Source: Setoptus koraiensis (lineage: Eukaryota > Arthropoda). From it: 64,000 nucleotides of DNA. The notes under the pieces were generated by a model that was given only the letters and a program-made list of their open reading frames with translations, had not been told where the DNA came from and did no database searches. Each line of letters opens with the position of its first letter. Position 1 is the first letter of the stretch. Where the stretch lies: the NCBI GenBank assembly GCA_048013815.1, contig CM106585.1, forward strand, positions 1,116,001-1,180,000. Direction: 5' to 3'. Shown piece after piece: positions 45,212 through 56,487 of the stretch. The position numbers were made by a program, and so were the translations under genes.

Positions 45212-46478
45212 TTTTCTCGGAGGCTGAAGTTTTTCTTTGGTTTTCTGGAGATTTGGGAGAGTGAGGGAGAACTGGTACTAGTAAATCAACGGGACCTTCC
45301 CGACCTGCGATCTCCCCGCATCAGTCCATTGAGCGAGGGGACAACGAGAGATGGCCACTGCTCTTGAGCTTGCTCAAAAATTCACCAGGCTGAATGCCAG
45401 TGAACACTCATCTATTCTATTCCCGCACAACAATCTGGGATATCTTCTTGGGTGTTAGATTTTTTGTGCATTGCATCAGCTCCTTGTGACAACTTATCGG
45501 TTGTTGGGTTGGTTATTCTGTGTTGTCCGTGACATCTTGATCGTCGAGAAGACAAAGAAGCTTCAATAGATAACTGATCTGGTGTGTAACCTGATGCCAC
45601 AGCATGAACGAGATCATTCAATCGAGAAATAGAAATTATGAGAGTTGTTATTCGCTCGTCTAAAAAAGAACAGCCAACTCGACCCAAAAGAAAGTACTAG
45701 TTCGAATTCTACTCAATCTTTTGGCTGTATGAGTCATAGATTAGATTCTGGTGATTGGTAGCTCATTTTTGTAGATCACTTGAGCTTATAAGTTGGTTTG
45801 CGAAATCATTTCTCGAGCAAAGTCACAGCATTCAACTCCAAGCTACCGAGCAGCGAACTAATTCATCGAAATCAAGTGAGCACGGGCTTATAGTCTCACT
45901 AGCCGCCTATATATCTATATTGACATACAAGGAATGATCGGTTCTGTAGCTAGGCCTTTCATTTGCTCCACTCCATTTATCCATACTTGGAGATCACTTT
46001 GAGGCCGGGCAAAAAAGATCACGGTAAAAAGGGTGGTGGAGAAAAGCGACCGATTGTTGTTTGGCAACTTAAATCAATTCGCTCAGGTTATCTGGTGAGC
46101 GAGGGTTGTTCTTCGTTTCTTTTTTCAAAAAAAGACGAGAAAGTACCAACTGGATTAGATTACGACGTGCCAGCATTAACTGAATGTGAGTCTGCAGAAT
46201 TAGCAAATTCTGGTGCGCGGGCGGGCTCGTGAGATTAATAATAATCGGATAAATGTAAAACGGTCGTGGTAATCTGAACGAAGATTGAGGCTAATCAATG
46301 GTAGATTGCTCATCTATTCCAAATGTTCCGTCTCTTGTTTTCTATCTCTCTCGAAACAACCTAAAACCGATTATACACCATCACTAAAAAGTGTACAACG
46401 TAAAGTGAGTCGAAACCGAGAGGTATATAAGACAAGTGATTTTGAGTAGAATGGCTAAAACAACAAATTTTACTTTTA

Positions 46479-46520
<42 letters not shown>

Positions 46521-46861
46521 CAGTGGATTAGTTATTAATAGCATATACTATACAGTGTGTTGGTGTCGGTATGTGAGATATTATAGATATATTGACACGA
46601 TAATTTGTGTGTATCCTCTTCGTTGTCAGTCTTATACATTGGTAGTTGTTCCAGTCATTATTTACTCGACCACTTTGTTGTTATTTTGCTTTGATTACAT
46701 AATGATTACATATATGATTTGTAAGACAGAGCTAGAAACATTGAGTGGCCTCAGCATGATCATGTTTGTTTGTTTATAGGTGAAGTTGATTGGTTGTTCA
46801 ATCTGACAGTTGACAATAACAACAACAGTTGAACGAGAATGAGTAAAGTAGGCGAGCGAGC
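45212..46861. other. 3' flank of the receptor gene and right part of the transposon block
   Basis: No recognisable gene. The frames at 45412-45687 (-) and 45963-46232 (+) have no motif I know. A (TA)n run lies at 46494-46518. The stretch 46520-46861 must hold the 3' UTR of the receptor gene; I see no unambiguous AATAAA on the minus strand there. Confidence 0.5.
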
Positions 46862-49800
46862 TTAAAAATTGTTTACTCGCCTCCCATGAATTGAGCTGGG
46901 AGAACAATTTGTGTAACCGTCGTCAGGCTGCAACGGATTGTTTGTGTGAGGCCCAAAGTCTGAATCACCTGTCCGTTGTTTGTTGTGTTGTTGTTGTTGT
47001 TGACAATCAATAGTAAGCGAAACAGTTGTCTTGTCGTCCAAGTCTCTATCTGTATATTTGTTGCTACTGTCCAATCTGTTGTTAGCCCGCCGCCTAAAGT
47101 GACGATGATGCCCACCAAATAGACGGTCCCAAATAGAGCCTCTGTTGTGGGTGTTAGTGTTGGTGGTGTCATCAATTGGCAACAAGCAACTGTTGTTTGC
47201 ATTCAAATTTTGAAATTGCTTCGTTGTCGTCGTTGTTGTTGTTGTTGTGGTTGAGCCTCCGTTGTATTTATGTTGTTTCAATAATTTATCATTATTGTTG
47301 TTGTCTCCATCCAATTTTAGCCCATGCTGTTGGTGTTGCTTCTTGTTGCGACCTCGAAACAATTTTGACAGTCTCTTATTAGTCTTGTGACTGTTATTAA
47401 AATTACCATTATTATTATTGTCGGCATTGGTGTCGGTAGTGTTGGCTTGATTAGGATGATCGCCATATTGAAATCTGTACTCTTCCTTTCTCATATGCTC
47501 ATTAATAGTCATACATCTGAATAATAACAAATGCTTAAAGGCATGCCTAAAATCATGATGAAATGTTACATAAATAATTGGATTTAATAATGAATTTGCA
47601 TAACCTAACCAGAGGCACAACAGAACAAAGACGCGCGGCAATTCATTAACTGTTTTAGAGAATGGACGCAATAATGCCAATATGAAGAATGGTAGCCAAC
47701 AAATAGTGAATGCGCTCATTATAATACCCAATGTAAATGAGGCCTTCCGTTCGCGCATCACCGAGCTGGTGCGACGTCGCTTGCCACTGGTGTTGCTGTT
47801 TGCCGCTTGCATTGTTGTTAGCTGTTGCTGTTGTTGCTGGCTATTATAATTAGCGATTTGATTATTAATTGCTGTAGCTTGTTGTTGTTGTTGCTGCTGT
47901 TGCTGTTGCTGTTGCCGAGTTAGCTGGCCGCCAGCAACAACAATCGCTGTTGTGCAATCGTTATTATTAGTAGTATCACAAGTCAGGGTCATTGGTTGCT
48001 GGCGTCGTTGTTGCTGGTGCCGCTGTTGAGCGTACAACGCCTCGGGGACAGCGGTCAACGCAGTTGTAGTTGGCGCGTTGTCAGCCAAAGCCAACGGAAC
48101 CGAGCCAGCCAAAGTGGATATCTGTTGTTTGTTGTTGTTGTTGTCGTTGTTGTATTGGTGGCGTGATTCACTTGGCGTCAGGCATCTATTTGTTATGCAA
48201 GTGTCATCGTCTTCGAACTCGTGCTGACCCTCATCATCATCATCGTCATCGTCGTCATCGCATTGATTGCTGTTGCGATAGCGCGACAAGGAACGGCGTC
48301 CACTACGACGACGACGACATTCACCGTTACTCGAACCGCCATTGATTATGTCATCGTCTTCGTCGTCATCTGCACCGTCATTATTGTCATCGTCGTCGCC
48401 TTCCACGTCTTGCTCTATCATTCTACTATGTTTGGCTTGCTGTTGTTTGTTGTCGCTGTTGTTGCTGTTGCTGCTGTTGCGGTGGTGGTGCTGCTGCTGC
48501 TGAAGCATCACATCAATCATCTTTTTGTTATTATTAGTAGTTCCGGTGATTCCCGTTATGTCACTGTTTCCGGTCACTTTTGTTGTGTGGTGGTGGTGGT
48601 GCATTTGTGTGTTTGTTGTTGTCTTAGCAGTAGTACCAACATTAAATAGATTAGCTGTTGTTGTCAAGCCAGTGTCGTCAGTGCTCATAACACTGTTGTT
48701 GTTGTTGTTATTAAGGTTGTTGCGTCGTTGTTGCTTGTCTTGTTCACTAGAACACTTGTGACATCTAGTTGTGTCATGTTCGCTATCGTCCTCATCGATG
48801 GGCCTTATGCACAACTCTTTCAATAGTGGACTCTCATTATATCTGTTGTTGTTGTTGCTGTCCAATAGTTTGTTGTTCTCATTTATATTATCCAAATCAA
48901 TATCGACAACAGCGTCTTCACTGTCAGTCTGATGGTGGCGTCGCTGTAATGAGGATATTTCGCATGAGCATGAACTAATTGGAGCGGCAATAGACAGATT
49001 GTTTTGTTTGGCACTTGATTGTGTTTGTTTGATGTCTTGCTCATTGTCGACGTTGTTGTATCCATTGTTGTTGTCATTCACCTTGCCACTGTCATCATCT
49101 TGTTTATTATTATTGTTTGTTGTTGTTGTTGATTCACAGTTCTTTATGTTGAGCATCTTTTCATCGTTATTACTATTACTATTATTATTGTTATTATTAA
49201 TATTGTTTCTATCATCGTCATTAACATTTCTAGAGGCGACCAGTTCTTTGTTGCCGCTGAGACCACGATTGCTCTTTGTTATTGTGGCCGCCTCATTGTC
49301 TGTGCCATATGTATAATAACTGGCACTGGCATTGTCTCTTAGCATGTCATTATCATTAGGCGATCCTCTCATCATCATCATCGTCTGCTGCTGCTGCTGC
49401 TGTTGTTCATTACTGTTGCTCTTGCTGTCTGGCCCACAATTGACAGAAGACAATTGCTGCTGCTGCTGCTCGTTGCATTGAGCCATCAACAGAGAACCGC
49501 ATTCTAGCGGTTGGCTAGACGATAATGGGCCAGCTCCATGGCAAGAGGATCCCGTTGAGCTGTCGCTACCCTGGCAGCAGCGACCGCACAATCGTTGGCG
49601 CGGTTTTGCCGCCAACATTGTTGACATGTTTTGTTTGTTGGTGGCTTTTGTTGTTGGTGGCATATCTTTTTGACTTATTGGGCTCCCCGGTTGTTGCTGT
49701 TGGCCTGCTGTTGCATCACATCCAGTGCCAGGCTCTAGCCAAGTCACCTGAGCGCCCGTTTTGGTGCTTGTTGTTGTTGTAACATTGGCGGCAAGACGAG

Positions 49801-51516
49801 CGTGCGGCTGGTTAAATGTCATTCTGGACGGAGCAGCCACTAGCTCATTAATGGCATTTAGTCTACCATCACAAACAATGGGTGCATAGTTGGCCAGCTT
49901 TTGTTGCTCAAGCTGTTGTTGTTGTTGCTGTTGCTGCTGTAGTTGTTGTTGTTGCCTGAGACGCTGCTGATGCAACTGATGCTGATAATGATGATCGTTG
50001 TGCTGTTGACCTAAAGTGGACCGTTGCTCGGCCTCGACAACTCGCTTGGCCGCATTGTAAATCTGATAGTAGAGACAAATCATGACAACTAACGGAATGT
50101 AGAAAGCGATTAGCGTTGCATACAATTGATAGAACAGCGACTGATTGACCTCGCATTTGGGATCGTCGTCGGTGCCGTACTCGTTGCCCGATATTAGCAG
50201 TGGTGGCACTGTGCGGATAGATAACGAATGAAGAAAATTAACGAATTAGTTGGTGTTATCGTGTCAATCTATATTGAGATGATGGCAATTAATTGATTAT
50301 AATTATAGATATTCAATATATCTATAATTATATATGATAATTATAGTTATAATTGTAGCTGTAATTAGATGAGAGACTCACTTGTTATGAGACATGACAC
50401 AAACCAGACGCCGCCGATGAATGTCACTATCTTTTTGGTTGTTCGTTTCACTCCATAAGTCAATGGTCGCGTTATGGCCATATACCTGTCCACGGATATG
50501 ACGCACAGATTTAATATGGAGGCCGTGCATGATGTAACATCAAATGAGACATACACATCGCATAATGTTTTACCTAAATGCCATGATTCATTGACGCTTA
50601 TGTACAAACCAAATGGCATGACAAATAAGGCCACACATAAATCACTAATGGCCAATGATATTAATAAATAATTTGACGGATGACGCAATTTTCTAACACG
50701 AATCACAGATAAACAAACTAAAACATTACCAATGAATGTTATAAATATAATTAAGCTTAATATACATGTTATAATGCTTGTGTCGAAATTTGTCACACCG
50801 CCGGCGCCTGGTTGTTGTTGTTGTTGTGCACTTGTAACTGCCAGCGATGACGGTGATGGCGACCCTGATGATGACGATGATGACGCAGACGATGCGGATA
50901 TTGCGGAAAATGCTGGCACGCCCGATAATGCGGCCGACACGACACCTTGGCTGGTCAAACTGACAGATTGTTGTTGTTGTTGTTGTTGACTAGTTGTCAG
51001 GTTGTTTATCTGATGCAAGTTGTTTGCCGCCGATAACAGGTGATGCTGGATGGATGGAGATAATGAGTCAGGCGACGATGATAATGCCAGCAGATTTGTG
51101 GTTGTGTGCGCTAAAACAATTTGATGTTGTTGCTGTTGTTGATGGCTAAAGGATAATTGATGCACCGGCTCATTGTCGTAATGATAGTGACTGTGATTAT
51201 AGTGGACAGTAGTTGTGCTGCTGCTGCTGTTGCTTACATTGGCCACTGTTGTAATATATGGTGTCGCTGTTGTCACTAATAAAGGTGATCCAGTGACCAC
51301 TAGGGATGGCCGTTGAATGGCTGCTTGTTGGTGCGATATTATATTACTATTACTACTATTTATATAATTGTTATTATTGCTATTACTGGTGCTGTTATTA
51401 TTACTATTATTGTTGGTATTATTGTAATGTAAGTTGGCTAATGACGACGGTTGCGATATCACTAATGTTTGCGTGTGATTTTGATCACTGACAACAGGCT
51501 GTCGTAGGTGGCGCAT
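46862..51516 (-). CDS. 5-HT7: 5-HT7-type serotonin receptor (class A GPCR), two coding exons
   Basis: Aminergic GPCR, expected to couple to Gs and raise cAMP. Exon 1 (51516-50382) ends in donor GTGAGT; the 173-bp intron 50381-50209 ends in CACAG; exon 2 runs 50208-46862. Counting from ATG 51516 (1493 aa): long Gln/Ser/Asn N-terminus; TM1 at about 248-272 ([11 protein letters not shown]); LAISD in TM2; Asp3.32 at about 326 in SFDVTSC; DRY at about 343. Exon 2 supplies [11 protein letters not shown]5 ([14 protein letters not shown]), TM6 ([13 protein letters not shown]), and TM7 with [14 protein letters not shown] and the post-TM7 [19 protein letters not shown] resemble insect 5-HT7. The third intracellular loop is about 765 residues of Gln, Asn and Asp runs, far longer than usual, with no stop or splice signal needed to cross it. 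The frame is open upstream to about 51930 without an ATG, so the true N-terminus may lie in an upstream exon. Confidence 0.92.
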
Positions 51517-51925
51517 AGGCGCCTCTAAGCTGCTCTGATTTAGCCGAGCCAAGGTGTCCGTTGCTATTGTTGCCACTTGCTCACCACTGTCTTGGTGCCT
51601 CCTTTGTGTGTGCCCTCCACTAGCCACTGTCCAGTCAGTCAAATCATCAAATTGATTAGTGACGTAATGTGTTGGTGTTTGTCGTTCAATTATATCAATG
51701 TTGTTCAATGTTGGCGTTGCAATCAGTGCACGACTTGGGCCTCGTCGCTCGCTGCTTGCAGGTATGTTTTGTGGATATTTGTTATTATTGTTTACTAAAT
51801 TGGTTTTATTGTGACGCGGTCGCCGTTGAGGTTGCTGTTGTTGTTGTTGTTGTTGTTGTTCGCTGATGATGCCGATGACGGCGATGATAACGAGGCAATA
51901 GTAATGGTGCAGAATTGTTTGTCAC

Positions 51926-52853
51926 TTGCGTTCGCTTGGCAGTTGTCAAAGAACTACTGTTGGCATTATTAGCATAATTATCGCTACTGTCGCTCTTATC
52001 ATCAGCTGTCAGCTTGTGACTGACCGAATAATAATAGTTTGTATTGTTTGTGTTGCTGCTGTTGATGTTGCTTGTGGTGTTGCTGTTGTCCAAATGTAAG
52101 CTCCAAGACGCACCACTCCATTCTGTGCGATAGTCGCCGTTGTGAATAATGCCAATGTTGCCAATTGTGGCGAGCTCGTCCCTCGTTGGCGCTGTCAAGA
52201 TGTTGCTGTTGTGCTTGTGTGTTACGTAATTAAGCTTATGTTGCTTTGGTACTGCTGCTGCTTCTGCTGCTGTTAATGACCGATGGCTAGCGTTTCTATT
52301 GTCATAGTGTCGTGATGTACTGTTGTCGCTAATTACCATTGGCCGCCCGCCACCATCAGTAAAATGAGAGCGACGATGATGTTCTAGTTGTTGCCTCCAC
52401 TTACTGTGATCTACTTGAAAACTGTCTTGCTCAACACTGTCTTGCTGTTTGTCGACGAAATGAGTTGCGCTGCTTGGATATTCATCGAGTTGTTCAATTT
52501 CTGGCCATTGGTAATGAATAGATTTACTTGTAAGACTATTTATTGCACTGTAAGGCACTGTATTCGAGCTTGACGGCAGCAGTGGCACTTTTAACACCGG
52601 GCCACTTGTTGTTGATAATTCCTGATGTTCATCTAGTAAAACTAATGACGGGCCACTAGCGACGGTGCCATCATTTACAGTTTGGCGTCCACTGTCGTCA
52701 GAGGTCACTTGTTGATAGTGCCAATTGTTGTTGTTGTTGTTTTCTTGCTGTAAAATTGTCGTTGTTGTTGTTGTTGTCGCTTCGTTGATCTGTTTTACCT
52801 GTGCCTGGGATGATGTATCGATGCTTATTTCAATGTAATCACCAACGATATGT
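51926..52853 (-). CDS. Probable upstream coding exon of the serotonin receptor (N-terminal extension)
   Basis: A 300-codon frame on the same strand, rich in Asn, Ser, Thr and His, with several N-x-S/T sites (NNTNYYYS, NASHRS). It is unlike simple repeat translation in most of its length. A GTGACA donor at 51925 leaves phase 0. A phase-0 acceptor exists at about 51834 (CAACAG), but it lacks a pyrimidine tract. The only internal ATG I would use is at 52339 (MVISDNST). At the 5' side the frame is open to an AACACACAG acceptor-like site near 52854. Extracellular N-termini of 5-HT7 receptors are long and glycosylated, so membership is plausible; neither boundary is proven. Confidence 0.45.
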
Positions 52854-55845
52854 TCTGTGTGTTAATTTTGTGCAATTTTGTACAGCAACGCAGTTGTAAA
52901 GCACATACAATAATAAATAGAAAGAAAACAAAACTTTGTCATTAGTTTGTTGTTATCATCACCATTGTTTGCCTAGCTAATTATTTAACTAGAGGCTGAC
53001 AACACGGCGCACAACAGCCGTTGTTGCGAACGAACGAACGATGCTGATTGAACAGGTGCGCCAACCCGATACTCGATACGTAAGTAACTCTTATCCGACG
53101 GCAGCTAAAAATGCAATTGATGCAACAAGCTCACGGCAGCAACGACAGCAACAACCGCAACAACGGCAACAGCAACGGCAAAAGTCATCATTTGGTGAGA
53201 CTTGTGTCTAGTTAGCTTGCTGACATGACATTGATGTACATGACGGTGTCACGCAGCATCAGTTGCACTTGTTGTTGGCTCGTTGCTTGTGTTTATATGG
53301 CGCCGCGTCCCCCGTCCGTCCGCCCGCCCGCCACCAAAGAAGGTTGCATAAATAATTGTAAATACAGTCAAACAATCAATAAACACACCATAATAGTATT
53401 GAGGCAAATTGATAATTTGCATCGTCCTCGACACAGCCTGACAGGTGAACGACGCGTCTCATCAATATCAAAGCGATCGCTAGCAATCAATCAACTCACT
53501 GTAGTGATGAGTGCAAAATTTATCAGAGTTTCGTGGCAATTTCAAGACACACTCAAGAGGCAATTCGAATAAATGATTCGAATCGCTCGAAATCATTTAT
53601 TGGCACACTTTGTCACTTAGCGCCCGTATGTTATCAGTTATCAGTTATCGGCTGTCAGCCGTCATACTGTTGTTGTTGTCGCCTGACACAATTGGCCGCC
53701 ATTTCTCATTCACATAGCTGAGGGGCGAAAAGAAATTCGAGAGACTTGCTCTGGCACGAAACGCTCGCCAGTTTGCGCTCATTACACCCAATCATAAACT
53801 GATTTATGCGCCAATTATTTGATTATTATTCAGTGATTGATTAACATTCGTTTGCGAGACGGCGAAAATCGAGCAGCGAAAATATGCCAGCGAATCAGTT
53901 TATTTGTCCGACCAACAAGAGTGTTCACCACAATTTCACTATTTCTGACATAATATAGTCTGATTGACACACATATCGATGAGAGATAAGGGCCCAAATA
54001 GTGAGCCAATAAGCGCACTTTGCCGGCCCCATTAATTGATCGCTGATCGACGATTTGCAGTCGTGACGCACATGACACTTATCATCATGAGCCATCTTGT
54101 TGGCAAGCCAACGACTAGTGCCGATCGACAGCGGTCTATGTAAAGTATCGGTGATTCAAGTATCAGTATAACAGTGATGCGCAATAACTGTCTAATGTAA
54201 TACCATTCATGGGCAATTCGTTGATGCGACGCTTCCTTTTGCCAAAATGAGGTGCAATTGTTGCGCAATTGTCTTATTTGAAAGTGTGTCGCAGCTTGAA
54301 AAGTATTTACTGCATACAAATGGCATTAGCTGACACTGACACAGCTCACACGGCTCGTACAATACGAGTGGTATTAACCTGTTGGACCAGGTGAGTGAAG
54401 GCTGTTTTTGTCGGTGCTCGGTAGCCTCTTATTTGCATACAAGCTCCTCTGATCACTCATTGGATTACGCAATGATTATTCACTAAAGTCTTATTTGTAT
54501 TTGTATTGTGTCAGTGTGTCGTTGCAAGTTGTTGTTTGTTGTGTCAAGACACCACAAGACAATCAGAATAGACAGTGTAAAGTAATCACAAGTTTCCTAT
54601 GCCAATGCAAGTTAATCTTGTCGTTTCGTATGCCTACGTCTGTTGGCTTACGGGCAGCCATGCTAATATACATAATGTATTGACATCATTCATGCTTGCT
54701 GTCATCATCATAAATCTCATCATATTTAAGTCATCAAATGATTGTCACAGTGTGTGTGTGCCGGCCCAAGCAACTGCCATCGCAACAACTATAAACATGT
54801 TAAGTCAATATAAGCAGCTTCTGAACATGTAAATACTATAAATATATCATTAAGTGTTTTGCAACATGAGTCTGTTATATCACAAAGTGACTAGTGTAAT
54901 AATTATATATAATTGAGATTCTCGTCATCGCTGTCAAGACGACGCACGATGACTGAGCGATGCTAGCAAGCTCGCAAGTTTGCTTTGCGAACTAGAAGAC
55001 GTCTCGAGAGGGCGACATGTCAACTGGCTAATAGTTATGACGAGCCATCATTATTTGCATATAGCGCAAGTGTCGCATGCTCATATGCAAATGCCTTATT
55101 ATCTATGGAGCTTGACAATTTATAATTACATAATCATAATTATTTATCAATTGGGTGGGACACAGTTAATTGGGTCATCGGGCACGCATCATTTGTGCAA
55201 CATGTTACACGCAATATGCGATAATAACTACATAACTGTCATCACAGTCTTGATTACACTCGACTGATTTGCTCGAGTGGCACAACCTGAGATCTGACCT
55301 AACACGATTGAGGTAATATCCACTATGGTTGTGAATAGTTTTTGCGAGAGAGAGAGAGCGTATATATATCTAGCCACCACAAGAGTGACAGACATGCATC
55401 ACATGATGGCTTAACGTGGCGAAACACGACACGACTTGAGCTGTTAGCTCATTAGGCTGGCGAGACAGACGTAGCTGCAAGAGCAAGGCGCGGAGCCTTG
55501 GCCCATTTGAATATTGAGTTACAACCGAAAGGGGGCATTGAGTTCAATTGTGTTTGCATTGTCATGATAATTGTCATGTTTATTATTATTTGTTTGTTGC
55601 GATGGTGTCGTTGTGAACGCCAACGGCAACGCCAACGCCACTGGCAACGGCAATGGTTGCCAGTTGGCCAACCAACTTATTTCGCGGCGTCGAGCGGCGT
55701 CATTGTTGCAATAAAAATAAATTGTCTGCTTTGTCTCAGCTGTTATGTTATATTGATTAAACACACACAAATGATGAAATATATATATATTTTGCATGGC
55801 ACGCCGGCTCGCCTAGTTGCCTGGTGATGCGCGATCAGCTAGCCA

Positions 55846-55945
55846 GCTCGACGATGTAGCCGGCTCGACGATGTAGCCGGCTCGACGATGTAGCCCGCTC
55901 GACGATGTAGCCCGCTCGACGATGTAGCCGGCTCGATGATCTAGC
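55846..55945 (+). repeat. Minisatellite, 17-bp unit GCTCGACGATGTAGCCG
   Basis: Six copies, the last one diverged. Confidence 0.9.
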
Positions 55946-56456
55946 AAGCGCGAGAGACGGCGCGATAACGAGCTATCGTCGTCTACGCACTTGTGCACTT
56001 ATGCAATCGCTATTTAACTGACTTTTCTCCTCTGTGACTTTTCACTGTGACGTCTATTATTACTATAATTATTGTTATATTATTATATAGCTGCACACAG
56101 CCAGCGAGTAGGCATTAGGAATAAAAGCAAAAACAAAATAAAACATCGTCAGCAGCAGCAACAACAACAACAACAACAATTGGCCGACAATCGAGCCGCT
56201 AAAACGGCATGCGCCTAGCTCTCGGCAGGCATTGTTGGCTTGTCAGCCATGCGGCTTGTGTTAGTCAGTGAGTCAAATTTGATATATAGCCAGTGCAAAT
56301 GAGCCATGTGTTAGTCATGGACCCTGTTGATGTTGTCGTCGTCGTCGTTGTTGCTGTTGTTGTTGCTGCTGTCGCTGTTGTTGCTGTTGCTGTTGTTTAG
56401 TCAAACGCTGGCTAAATGTTAAATATTTGTCACTTCCTCGTTATTATTCGCCTTCG

Positions 56457-56457
<1 letters not shown>

Positions 56458-56484
<27 letters not shown>
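56458..56484 (+). repeat. (CGT)n microsatellite
   Basis: Nine perfect units; a shorter related run lies at about 56333-56350. Confidence 0.9.

Positions 56485-56487
<3 letters not shown>

Larger units (their letters stand above)
33380..46300. other. Block of nested DNA transposons and satellites
   Basis: From about 33.4 to 46.3 kb the sequence is AT-richer, lacks the CA/CAA microsatellites of both flanks, and is made of repeated modules: inverted terminal repeats, transposase fragments and tandem satellites. Modules recur two to six times within the block. No TTACGTAA palindrome occurs in it. The individual parts are listed separately. Confidence 0.85.

Noticed and set aside
45690-45720. Possible tRNA B box (AGTTCGAATTC)
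   Set aside because: No matching A box or cloverleaf around it.
46862-51708. Two separate receptor genes
   Set aside because: TM1-4 and TM5-7 are complementary, adjacent, on the same strand, and joined by a proper GTGAGT...CACAG intron of 173 bp, so they are one gene.
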